DNA from: Butyrivibrio sp.
GTDB taxonomy: Bacteria; Bacillota_A; Clostridia; Lachnospirales; Lachnospiraceae
Assembly: GCA_024690635.1 (NCBI GenBank)
Contig: JAILOW010000179.1
Location: 1-16,100 of the forward strand
Length of the DNA: 16,100 bases
Direction of reading: 5' to 3'
Below are positions 1 through 6,660 of this stretch, in pieces. The stretch's first letter is position 1; every line of letters starts with the position of its first letter. Position numbers and translations under genes: made by a program. The notes beneath the pieces were generated by a model that was not told where the DNA came from, searched no databases, and saw only the letters and a program-made list of their open reading frames with translations.

Positions 1-474
1 GTCGATAAAAAAGCCATCGATGCCTTTTTTCAGCATATCGGAAGCGATCTCATCCACCAGAAAATCCTGCGACTTGCTGTCGGATACATCTACCCAGTAC
101 TCGCCTTCCCAGTTCTCATAGGCTCCAAGGATCAGTCTGTCAAACTTTTTAAAATACTCCCTGAAATCCTCTAAAGATCCCACGTTTAAGTAAGAGTAGA
201 CTTTGCCGTTTTTCTTTTTAAGGTTAGCGATCTCCTGAGCCGTAAAATACTGGGCATCGATAACAACCTCGTCGCAGCTTAGGTTTGCAGGGAGCTCTTC
301 GTATTCACAGCTAAGGTACACGCCGTAGGGTTGTCTCGAAACGCCCTTTACCTGGCCGGCTTTTGACGCTTCGTTATCCGCAGAATACGAACTTCCACAG
401 GAAGTCAGCAGTAAAGAAGACAGTATCAAAACAGCTGATAATACTCTGAATCCGACTTTTATTTTACTATTCAT
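1..474 (-). CDS. GH114-like secreted lipoprotein, N-terminal part (3' end outside window)
   Basis: The minus-strand reading frame starts at an ATG at 474 and stays open for 158 codons to the window edge. A ribosome site (AGGTGGAG) lies about 8 bases upstream. Residues 1-27 are a lipoprotein signal with lipobox LTSC, so the mature protein should be anchored outside the membrane. The visible body resembles the GH114/TM1410 group (endo-alpha-1,4-polygalactosaminidase-like TIM barrels): a strand ending VVIDAQYF, then YSYLNVGSLEDFREY, then the EGEYWVDVSD stretch, and KGIDGFFID at the edge, where the family usually places acidic active-site residues. It is probably the last gene visible of the minus-strand envelope operon, 61 bp after the SIMPL gene. 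Family assignment is from motif pattern only. Substrate is unknown, and whether the gene is intact beyond the edge cannot be seen. Confidence 0.75.
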   Translation of the reverse strand, partial: MNSKIKVGFRVLSAVLILSSLLLTSCGSSYSADNEASKAGQVKGVSRQPYGVYLSCEYEELPANLSCDEVVIDAQYFTAQEIANLKKKNGKVYSYLNVGSLEDFREYFKKFDRLILGAYENWEGEYWVDVSDSKSQDFLVDEIASDMLKKGIDGFFID

Positions 475-535
475 AAGCAAATCTCCACCTTCTAAACCGC
501 TTGCATCTGCCCGAGCTCTCATGCTGCAAGATATA

Positions 536-1285
536 TTACTTAAGGTCGTATTCAAGCTTTACGGTGATGGTTGCGGTTTTATGTCTTGAACTTGTATCAA
601 AAGCGCCGTCGTAGGAATAGCTGCCGGTGCCTGAGTTCTTGGCTGTGATCTGGAAAACTCCAAGGCTTGAATTCTTGAGCTTTCCAAGGCTTGCGCCTGA
701 GTTCTTGGCGATGATGTCGATCCTGTCTTTTGCATTGATGGAAGCCTTGTCGATAAGATCAAGCTTTAATGCATCAAGGTCTGAGTAATAATACTCGGGA
801 GATTCTGATGTAAGCTCAACGCCTTTATCCAAAAGGCTGGAAATATCTCTTGATATCTTCTCAACCACATCAAGGTTGTTTGAAGAAACGGTCACGCTCT
901 GAGTAAGCTGATATCCGTCTGCCTCGGATCCAATGTAGTTGCCGTTATCATCATAGTTGTCGTGGTAGGTTCTTCTGATGTCAACGGAATTAAAGATTAT
1001 CTCGCTTTCGCTGGCGCCGTTATCCGTAAGATATTTCTTTACCTCATCAGCATCGCCCTTGATCTTGGTGTAGGCTGCCTGTGAGGTATAAGCTGTTGAT
1101 GAAAAAGAGCCTCTCCAGATGATGATGTCCGCGTCAAAATCAACGCTTGCGCTTCCCGTAGCGGTTATAACGTGTGTACTCTCGGACCTGAAATGTGACA
1201 GTCCAAATGCCAGTGCAAGGCAGCTCATTATGATGCACAATCCGATAATAAGCGCGCTTACCCATGTGTTTTTCTTTTGTTCCAT
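536..1285 (-). CDS. SIMPL (DUF541) domain protein, membrane anchored
   Basis: A 249-residue protein with one N-terminal membrane segment (about residues 9-29) and an extracellular or periplasm-facing domain of the SIMPL/DUF541 type. The domain begins ITATGSASVDFDADI and ends with the typical KTATITVKLEYDL strand. The middle shows the usual order: a helix of paired acidic and lysine residues (KGDADEVKKYL), then YQLTQSVTVSSNNLDVVEKI. A strong AGGAGGG site lies 9-10 bases before the ATG. SIMPL proteins are poorly understood. Some family members are linked to envelope stress or signalling-complex partners, but no enzymatic role is established. It sits third in a minus-strand operon, 43 bp after the preceding gene. 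Family call is firm; function is open. Confidence 0.85.
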   Translation of the reverse strand: MEQKKNTWVSALIIGLCIIMSCLALAFGLSHFRSESTHVITATGSASVDFDADIIIWRGSFSSTAYTSQAAYTKIKGDADEVKKYLTDNGASESEIIFNSVDIRRTYHDNYDDNGNYIGSEADGYQLTQSVTVSSNNLDVVEKISRDISSLLDKGVELTSESPEYYYSDLDALKLDLIDKASINAKDRIDIIAKNSGASLGKLKNSSLGVFQITAKNSGTGSYSYDGAFDTSSRHKTATITVKLEYDLK

Positions 1286-1328
1286 AATCTTTCCCTCCTA
1301 AACAAAACTTTTAAAATCTTCCCCGTGA

Positions 1329-2102
1329 TCAGTTACTGTTATTAACAAGCTTGTCTTTTAAGGACAAAAGCGAGCCTGTATCAAGCGTTAACGTATTGCC
1401 TGCAAATATAGTCTTTATGAGCCATATAAGGAACACAAATACCAGGATCGGTATCACGCAGGCGGTAACTATCATCACCGCAAGGGCTTCAAGGAGACTG
1501 CTAAGGAAGTTCGTCGCCTTGTCCACGGTATTGGTGGTAACAGTTGTGATCTGGTCAAAAAAGCCTGTGTCCCCGTCATCTTCCATGTCATTGTACTGCT
1601 CTATCGTACTGTTCACCCTGTCGGCCTGAGTCTGATAAACCTTGTCGGAAAGCCAGACGCTGGCAGGAACTATTATAAAGATAGCAAGTCCCACCACTGC
1701 GATCTTGCCTGCGATACTGCCAAGATTCTTTTTACCAAAGAGTATGGCAATTGAGAGCAAAAGAAGCGCCGCCGGGATCAGCACAGAAAACGTGATGTAC
1801 CCGGATATGGTGATAAGGAATTTCTCCAGATAAAGAGCGCTTAGGATCACAAGAAAATACTTGGCCAGCTCTGCAAGCTCCTCGGAGATCGGAGTACATA
1901 CGTCCCCCGGCAAAAGAGATATGGCTGCGGAAGTTGCAGCAGCTCCGCCGGAAAGAGCCATGACCGTTGCGATCTTGTCATCTGTCTGTTCTATTGAATG
2001 AGCATGATTAGTTGGATCTGCTGCCCAGGGGGCAACCTTTGTAATCGATATAGCAATTATCAGTATTAAAAGCGCAGTAATCGCGATCTTTTGAAGCTTC
2101 AT
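1329..2102 (-). CDS. Polytopic membrane protein of unknown function
   Basis: A 257-residue protein starting MKLQKIAITALL, with a GGGGAG ribosome site 7 bases before the ATG. The N-terminal hydrophobic segment (about 6-26) may be a signal or anchor. A small-residue stretch follows (SGGAAATSAAISLLPGD), then about four hydrophobic segments (roughly 82-98, 103-122, 132-150, 205-230). Between the last two lies a polar region rich in Asp and Thr (about 155-200). The TPISEELAELAKY to LYLEKFLITISG stretch looks like a conserved family core, but I cannot name the family. It starts 13 bp after the DUF4230 gene ends and is followed by the SIMPL gene, so it is very likely co-transcribed with them. No function is assigned. 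Confidence 0.75.
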   Translation of the reverse strand: MKLQKIAITALLILIIAISITKVAPWAADPTNHAHSIEQTDDKIATVMALSGGAAATSAAISLLPGDVCTPISEELAELAKYFLVILSALYLEKFLITISGYITFSVLIPAALLLLSIAILFGKKNLGSIAGKIAVVGLAIFIIVPASVWLSDKVYQTQADRVNSTIEQYNDMEDDGDTGFFDQITTVTTNTVDKATNFLSSLLEALAVMIVTACVIPILVFVFLIWLIKTIFAGNTLTLDTGSLLSLKDKLVNNSN

Positions 2103-2115
2103 GACCTTCTCCCCT

Positions 2116-2793
2116 TTAGTCCTTTGTGAATTTTATCCTGTATCCCTTTACAGAAGGCAGGTTCTCGATGAAATTGGTCACAAGAGTCTTGGCCTGCTCA
2201 TCGCTTCTTTTTAGGATGCCGCCATCTATGGCTTTCAGCTTGGCAGCCGCCTTGAACTCCGACTGGGAAATGTTGAAATCCTCAAGTCTTACCCTGTTCC
2301 AAAGATAATCTTTTTCCGTATATACCTGAAAAGAGTCGTTATCTATCTCAACGCTGTAGATCTCGGAATCCGGAAGCTTTACAGTGATCTCTTTTTTATC
2401 ATCATCCTGCTGAACTTCGATCTTTTCAAAATCCACACCTGCAGTAACTTTTCCGTCATAGCTGTAGACAAATCCGGCTTCTGTGGGAATGACTTTCAGG
2501 ATCTGCTTTTCCTTGGTGTAATGCTCAACCTGCGTAAAGTAATACTCCTGGGTCACGAGAAATCCCATGTCCTCAAGGTGTTCCTGAATAGTTTCAGTAC
2601 TTACGGTGATAAGGACCTTATCCTTTTTCTCTTTCTCCTCTATTGTCACCGCAGTCTTTGGATTTTCTTCCTGCGCCCCGGCTAGCGCCGCCTGCCGCCT
2701 CATGTAGCCCGTCAGCATGATAATAGCGATAATAAGCGAAAGAGTAATAACACAAATATATGCAATGTTCTTTTGCTTTTCAGTGATCTTCAT
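2116..2793 (-). CDS. DUF4230 protein with N-terminal membrane anchor
   Basis: I place the start at the ATG at 2793 (MKITEKQKN). An AAGGCGG ribosome site precedes it, and a membrane segment follows directly (about residues 9-27). The longer upstream frame adds 33 residues that cross the promoter region and read as noise. The 225-residue product has a lysine/glutamate-rich linker and then a DUF4230-type domain: VLITVSTETIQEHLEDMG, YYFTQVEHYTKEK, a beta-rich centre with GVDFEKIEV and ITVKLPDSEIYSVEID, and a C-terminal helix with NFIENLPSVKGYRIKF. DUF4230 proteins are uncharacterised. It is the first gene of the minus-strand operon and diverges from padR across 168 bp, so both operons may answer to the same regulator (inference). 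Confidence 0.8.
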   Translation of the reverse strand: MKITEKQKNIAYICVITLSLIIAIIMLTGYMRRQAALAGAQEENPKTAVTIEEKEKKDKVLITVSTETIQEHLEDMGFLVTQEYYFTQVEHYTKEKQILKVIPTEAGFVYSYDGKVTAGVDFEKIEVQQDDDKKEITVKLPDSEIYSVEIDNDSFQVYTEKDYLWNRVRLEDFNISQSEFKAAAKLKAIDGGILKRSDEQAKTLVTNFIENLPSVKGYRIKFTKD

Positions 2794-2835
2794 ATAAGTT
2801 CCGCCTTTTCCATACAGCCCCCGAAAGTTACTACT

Positions 2836-2844
2836 ATTGTAGCA
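2836..2844 (-). promoter_or_regulatory. Extended -10 promoter for the DUF4230 operon
   Basis: On the minus strand TGC-TACAAT forms an extended -10 element (TACAAT at 2841-2836). It is 42 bp upstream of the chosen DUF4230 start. No good -35 hexamer is seen at 17 bp, which an extended -10 can tolerate. One arm of the wide inverted repeat lies in its spacer. Confidence 0.5.
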
Positions 2845-2897
2845 CAATTTTGAATATCTTATTTCCGGCGGGCACCGATAAAAAATATTCAAAATTG
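2845..2897. repeat. Perfect 13-bp inverted repeat between divergent operons
   Basis: CAATTTTGAATAT (2845-2857) is repeated exactly in inverse at 2885-2897, with 27 bp between the arms. The left arm lies between the -10 and -35 positions of the DUF4230 promoter. The right arm ends 12 bp before the padR -35. The arms are too far apart and too A+T-rich to look like a terminator. A two-site operator or a paired regulator site is the simplest reading (inference). Confidence 0.6.
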
Positions 2898-2909
2898 CAC
2901 AAATACTAC

Positions 2910-2938
2910 TTGACGCATAATACTATGTGACGTATAGT
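2910..2938 (+). promoter_or_regulatory. Sigma-A-type promoter of the padR operon
   Basis: TTGACG (2910-2915) and TATAGT (2933-2938) are separated by exactly 17 bp. The padR ATG is 23 bp beyond the -10, so the leader is short and holds the AGGAGG site. Confidence 0.8.
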
Positions 2939-2944
2939 ATGATG
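2916..2944. promoter_or_regulatory. Palindrome over the padR promoter, probable PadR operator
   Basis: The arms read CAT-A-ATACTAT and ATAGTAT-G-ATG, 10 of 11 positions complementary, around a 7-bp centre (2927-2933). It fills the -35/-10 spacer and covers the -10. PadR repressors are known to bind dyads at their own promoters, so autorepression is expected (inference). Confidence 0.65.
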
Positions 2945-2961
2945 CAACAGGAGGTATTACG

Positions 2962-3279
2962 ATGGAAAATCAAATGAAGCGTGGACTGCTTGACGTATGT
3001 GTCCTTGCCGCCATCAAAAGTGAAGACTCCTACGGTTACCAGATCGTGAAAGATATGAGTCCTTTTGTGGAGATTTCAGAGTCGACTCTTTACCCTATTC
3101 TGCGAAGGCTTGAAAACCAGCAGATGCTCACCGTCCGGACCGCTGAGCATAACGGACGACTCAGGAAGTACTACCACATTACCGATTCCGGCCTTGAGAG
3201 GCTCAGGGCTTTTGAAGAGGAATGGAAGGAACTCAAACAGATCTATGAATTCGTAACGAGGGAGGAAAAACATGACTAA
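2962..3279 (+). CDS. PadR-family transcriptional regulator (short form)
   Basis: A 105-residue winged-helix protein. An AGGAGG site lies 7 bases before the ATG. It covers the PadR N-terminal domain: helix LLDVCVLAAIKSEDSYGYQIV, recognition helix ESTLYPILRRLENQQML, and the wing with GRLRKYYHITDSGLERL. A C-terminal helix (about residues 80-102) should serve as the dimer arm. It lacks the extra C-terminal domain of long PadR proteins, as usual for the subfamily paired with DUF1700 genes. The gene ends inside the next gene (8-bp overlap), which implies translational coupling. The promoter carries a matching palindrome, so it probably represses its own operon. The shared intergenic region could bring the divergent DUF4230 operon under its control as well. 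Identity is firm; the inducer is unknown. Confidence 0.93.
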   Translation: MENQMKRGLLDVCVLAAIKSEDSYGYQIVKDMSPFVEISESTLYPILRRLENQQMLTVRTAEHNGRLRKYYHITDSGLERLRAFEEEWKELKQIYEFVTREEKHD

Positions 3280-3871
3280 GGCAGAATTCACATCACAGTT
3301 AACAAACAGCCTGATAGGCCTTTCTGAAGAAGATATCAAAAGATCGGTTGATTATTACACCGAAATGATAGATGACCGCATGGAAGACGGAATGACCGAG
3401 GAGGAAGCGGTAAGCGCCCTTGGCTCCATTGACGAGATCAGGTCACAGATACTTTCGGAAGTGCCTATCACCAAAATAGTAAAAGAAAAAATAACACCAA
3501 AGAGAGCATTCAGCGCAGGTGAGATCGTGCTGCTGATACTGGGATCCCCCATATGGCTTCCCCTTTTGCTGGCAGCCATAATAGTTTGTCTGGTACTCTA
3601 CCTGACATTCTGGATCATCATCCTGTCACTTTACATTACTGACCTTTCAATATTTCTCTCAGGCATTGCATCATTTTTAGCGTCCATTATTCAGCCGGGA
3701 GGATTTTTCCAGAAGGTGTTCCTTGCAGGCGGCGGTATTGCCCTTGTAGGAGTTGCGATACTTCTGTTCTTTGGATTCAACCAGGTTACAAAGGGACTTC
3801 TTTTCCTCAGTAAAAAGATAGTCCTTGGAATCAAGAAATTGTTTGTGGGAGGTAAGACAAATGAGGCTTGA
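3272..3871 (+). CDS. DUF1700 (HAAS-domain) membrane protein
   Basis: A 199-residue protein whose ATG overlaps the padR stop region, with GGAGG placed 6 bases upstream inside padR. Residues 1-65 form the HAAS/DUF1700 domain: LTNSLIGLSEEDIKRSVDYY, then EEEAVSALGSIDEI and QILSEV. Three hydrophobic stretches follow at about 85-115, 117-140 and 147-172, ending in a lysine-rich cytoplasmic tail. Proteins of this kind are encoded directly after padR in many Firmicutes. They are thought to act with the regulator or with the downstream DUF4097 protein in envelope adaptation, but the mechanism is not settled. Family call is strong from sequence and context together. Confidence 0.9.
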   Translation: MTKAEFTSQLTNSLIGLSEEDIKRSVDYYTEMIDDRMEDGMTEEEAVSALGSIDEIRSQILSEVPITKIVKEKITPKRAFSAGEIVLLILGSPIWLPLLLAAIIVCLVLYLTFWIIILSLYITDLSIFLSGIASFLASIIQPGGFFQKVFLAGGGIALVGVAILLFFGFNQVTKGLLFLSKKIVLGIKKLFVGGKTNEA

Positions 3872-4772
3872 AAAAAAGATTACCATATTTGTTGCGATAG
3901 CTCTTGTGGTTATCGGCATTGGAATGATGTCGTTATCTCTTTTCGCAGCAGGAGGAAACATCATGAACCTTATTAAGACAGTAGAATACGCTGAAAAGAC
4001 AATAGATATCACGGATCAGAATTTTACCAGCATCGATATCCAGATCGGCGCGCACGATATCCAGATCCTGAAATCAGATGACAAGAACACACACTTTGAA
4101 TGCCACGAGGCAAGCGATGACAAGTACAAGATCCATGTTCAGGGCAATACTCTTGTGATAGAAAACAAGGCCAGCTGGAACCTTAAACAAAACCTTTTGG
4201 TAAGTCGTCCACACGTGATGGAGGTTCTTTACCTGCCCGGAGATACTTATCAGGATTTCACCTGCAAGGTGGGAAGCGGAGATGTTTATCTGCAGCCCGA
4301 GTTCACCTTTGATAATGTGGAGGTTTCCGTGGGAAGCGGCGAAGCCACACTTGAGAACTTCAGGGCAAAAGACATCAAGGTTCATTCGGGAAGCGGAGAT
4401 ATATATCTGAAAGACATGGTTTCAGCAGGAGTTGATATCCACATCGGAAGTGGTGACATCACAGTAAACAACCTTGACTGTGAGTCAGAGTTTCAGGCCG
4501 AGAGCATGAGCGGCAAAATAAAGCTCACTGATGTTGTTTCCGATAACAGATTCTACTCTTCAACAGGTAGCGGTGACATCTACCTTGACGGATGCGACGG
4601 ACATTCCATGGAGTTTAAAACAGGAAGCGGCGATGTTCAGGGAACTCTTTTGACCGCCAAAAAGTTTGATGCCAAATCAGGCTCAGGAGATATTCGCATC
4701 CCCCAAGATGGCGGAGAAGGACGCTGCAACATAAAGACCGGAAGCGGAGATATAGATATTTCGATAAAATAA
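3861..4772 (+). CDS. DUF4097 beta-repeat protein, membrane anchored
   Basis: I place the start at the ATG at 3861 (MRLEKKITIF), 8 bases after GGGAGG. It overlaps the DUF1700 gene by 11 bp. An in-frame ATG 36 bp earlier has no ribosome site. The 303-residue protein has one membrane segment (about 8-30), and the rest should face outward. From nucleotide 4271 the product carries nine G-S-G-[DE]-type motifs (VGSGDVYL, VGSGEATL, SGSGDIYL, IGSGDITV, MSGKIKL, TGSGDIYL, TGSGDVQG, SGSGDIRI, TGSGDIDI) every 18-21 residues, the pattern of a right-handed beta solenoid of the DUF4097 family. The fifth copy is degenerate. DUF4097 proteins include LiaX-type envelope stress sensors, so a surface-sensing role is plausible (inference). 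Confidence 0.9.
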   Translation: MRLEKKITIFVAIALVVIGIGMMSLSLFAAGGNIMNLIKTVEYAEKTIDITDQNFTSIDIQIGAHDIQILKSDDKNTHFECHEASDDKYKIHVQGNTLVIENKASWNLKQNLLVSRPHVMEVLYLPGDTYQDFTCKVGSGDVYLQPEFTFDNVEVSVGSGEATLENFRAKDIKVHSGSGDIYLKDMVSAGVDIHIGSGDITVNNLDCESEFQAESMSGKIKLTDVVSDNRFYSSTGSGDIYLDGCDGHSMEFKTGSGDVQGTLLTAKKFDAKSGSGDIRIPQDGGEGRCNIKTGSGDIDISIK

Positions 4773-4786
4773 TTTTTCACAAAAAT

Positions 4787-4816
4787 AAATCCTCAGAGGT
4801 TATCCCCTGAGGATTT
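4787..4816. terminator. Bidirectional intrinsic terminator between converging genes
   Basis: AAATCCTCAG (4787-4796) pairs perfectly with CTGAGGATTT (4807-4816) across a 10-base loop. T-rich DNA follows on the plus side (TTGTTTT). On the minus side the stem is followed by ATTTTTG. The hairpin overlaps the last codons and stop of the MATE gene, so the two converging genes share it. Confidence 0.8.
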
Positions 4817-6182
4817 TGTTTTGAGCTTCTTCCCTTCCCATCTTCCTTACAGTAAAGAGCATTGTGATAAAGCATGCGGTTCCGCCGATGACGTTACTGA
4901 TGGGCTCAGCGGCAAAGACTCCGTCGGTACCCATGTGGAAAAGATAAGGAAGCATGTAGGTAAGCGGTACCACGATGAAGGCTTTTCTGAAAAGAGAAAA
5001 GAAAATCGCATGACCTTTTCTGCCAAGGGACTTAAATACAACCTGTCCCGAATGCTGGAAGGTCATAAATATAAAGGTTGAAAAATACAGATTAAATGCA
5101 GGTATCGCGTCAGCAAGAATTGTTTTGTCATTACTGAAAACGCCGATAACCGTTGCGGGAAACAGTCTAATAAACATCCATACTATGAAGGTATATCCAA
5201 AGTCCATGGCCACCATTATGGCTATGGATCTTTTTATTCGGTCAAAGCGCCTTGCCCCGTAGTTGTAGCTGATGATGGGTGATGTACCCTCTGAGATGGC
5301 AAGGATCGGGGTCTCCATCATCTGTCGCGCGGAGTTGACCATGGTCATAACGGAAACATAGAGATCGCCGCCTACGTGAGACAGTACGTTGTTGCAGGAG
5401 ATTGAAACCATGGCATTGGTGAACTGCATGATAAAAGCAGCGCTTCCAAGGGTAACGATGCTGACTGCAGTACTTCCGCACTTTTTTATCTCGGAGAGAG
5501 TCATGATCTTGAGGTTATATGCACACTTTTTTCCAAAGAAAAATCTCAGAACATAAATTGCGGAAAGTCCCTGGGATATTACAGTTGCAATGGCTGCGCC
5601 CTCAGGTCCAAGGCCGAATACAAATATAAAAATCGGATCCAGAATGATATTTGCTGCAGCGCCCACAACTATGGTCGTCATGCCGACTATCGAGTACCCC
5701 TGAGCCGTTATAAAGGGATTCATGCCTGTAGCTATCATGGAAAAAACCGTGCCGAGAAGATAGATACGAAGATAAGGAAGTGCATAGATCATGGCCGCAT
5801 CGGAAGTTCCAAAAGCTGACAGGATTGGACGCCCAAAGAGCTCGCCTACTATGATCAAAACAAATGCCGTTATTATCAGTAAAAAGAACGAGGTGTTCTG
5901 GATCTGCCTCGCCCTTGTTTCATTTTTCTGTCCTCTTGCTATGGAAAAAAGCGGAGCGCCGCCGCTGCCAAACATATTTGTAAACGCCGTAGTGAGGATC
6001 ACAAGCGGGAAACAAAGTCCCACCGCACCGAGAGCGACTGTACCGATCTGAGGGATACGGGCTATATAGATCCTGTCCACAATGTTGTACAAAAGATTTA
6101 TGATCTGCGCCACCAGCATGGGAATTGCTGTCGCAAGAATGTTATTAAGTGTTTTTCCATTTTCAAAATCAATGCGTTTCAT
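4800..6182 (-). CDS. MATE-family multidrug/toxin efflux transporter
   Basis: A 460-residue integral membrane protein, the normal length for MATE transporters, with about 12 hydrophobic segments in two related halves. The N-terminal half shows the typical opening (IPMLVAQIINLLYNIVDRIYI), the FTNMFGSGGAPLFSIARGQ stretch, and PFITAQGYSIVGM before the third pair of helices. The second half repeats the pattern with ISEGTSPIISYNYGARRFDR. The group is closest in feel to MepA/DinF-like MATE proteins, which export cationic compounds in exchange for Na+ or H+. The ribosome site is weak (AGTGGATC). The gene follows the ROK kinase remnant on the same strand with only 9 bp between the remnant's tail stop and this ATG. 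It may therefore depend on a promoter upstream of the remnant. Substrate is unknown. Confidence 0.92.
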   Translation of the reverse strand: MKRIDFENGKTLNNILATAIPMLVAQIINLLYNIVDRIYIARIPQIGTVALGAVGLCFPLVILTTAFTNMFGSGGAPLFSIARGQKNETRARQIQNTSFFLLIITAFVLIIVGELFGRPILSAFGTSDAAMIYALPYLRIYLLGTVFSMIATGMNPFITAQGYSIVGMTTIVVGAAANIILDPIFIFVFGLGPEGAAIATVISQGLSAIYVLRFFFGKKCAYNLKIMTLSEIKKCGSTAVSIVTLGSAAFIMQFTNAMVSISCNNVLSHVGGDLYVSVMTMVNSARQMMETPILAISEGTSPIISYNYGARRFDRIKRSIAIMVAMDFGYTFIVWMFIRLFPATVIGVFSNDKTILADAIPAFNLYFSTFIFMTFQHSGQVVFKSLGRKGHAIFFSLFRKAFIVVPLTYMLPYLFHMGTDGVFAAEPISNVIGGTACFITMLFTVRKMGREEAQNKILRG

Positions 6183-6191
6183 AATGATCCA

Positions 6192-6520
6192 CTAACCCCG
6201 TCCCCCAGGTTCTTTTTCTGCAAGCCACAGTGCTCCCTTTATTCCCTGGTCGCCGCCAAGAGCTGCATCAGCGCCTTGCCGATGTAGTCAGCCTCACGCT
6301 CCCAGACTCTTTCATTGTCAATAAGATTATAGCCTTCTGTTCCGTATCTAGCCTTGATGGCGGGACCGGAAGCAAGACCTTCAAAACAGTTTCTATGATA
6401 AGGGCAAACGCCGGCAAAGTCATCACCTTCTTTTAAAGAAAGAAGAATATGGCCTGCTTCGGGATGAAGCATTCCATGAAGAAGCCGCCTTGAAAAAAAG
6501 ATGAAGTCATTATCCTTCAT
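6192..6520 (-). pseudogene. Decayed ROK-family sugar kinase (fructokinase-like) remnant
   Basis: A 93-codon frame (6520-6239) reads LLHGMLHPEAGHILL, then GVCPYHRNCFEGLASGPAI and EREADYIGKAL. This is the zinc-binding centre of ROK fructokinases, where His/Cys residues hold the metal. A complete enzyme has about 290 residues. Here the N-terminal ATP-binding half is absent, and after GKALMQLL the frame runs into a stop. In the next frame the sequence continues AALGGDQGIKGALWLAE to a TAG at 6194-6192, which is the expected ROK C-terminus. The section that normally joins them (the SPERIILGGG-type stretch) is missing. So an internal deletion plus frame change fused the middle to the tail. The ATG at 6520 has AAAGG immediately before it, too close for a good ribosome site. 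A sugar kinase would suit the neighbouring transporter, but this copy cannot be active. Confidence 0.8.
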
Positions 6521-6537
6521 CCTTTAATGAGCGATCA

Positions 6538-6567
6538 CTTTGAACTTTGACCTTTGAGTTAATTGTA
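6538..6567 (-). promoter_or_regulatory. Possible promoter and heptad repeats before the kinase remnant
   Basis: On the minus strand TGA-TACAAT (-10 at 6567-6562) has an extended -10 form but no convincing -35. Just downstream TCAAAG occurs three times at an exact 7-bp pitch (plus-strand CTTTGA at 6538, 6545 and 6552). This may be the surviving promoter of the kinase gene and could drive the MATE gene. I see nothing definite in 6568-6660. Confidence 0.3.
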
Positions 6568-6660
6568 TCACGTTATTCCTTATCCCATCTTCTTTATTCT
6601 TCAACTTTGATGCTCAGGTTCCGCACCGGAAAACTTCTTTTAAGGTTCTCATAACTATAT

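Noticed and set aside
475..535. Terminator between the SIMPL and GH114-like genes
   Set aside because: Only a 6-bp CTTGCA/TGCAAG stem with a loop of about 19 bases is present, without a T run.
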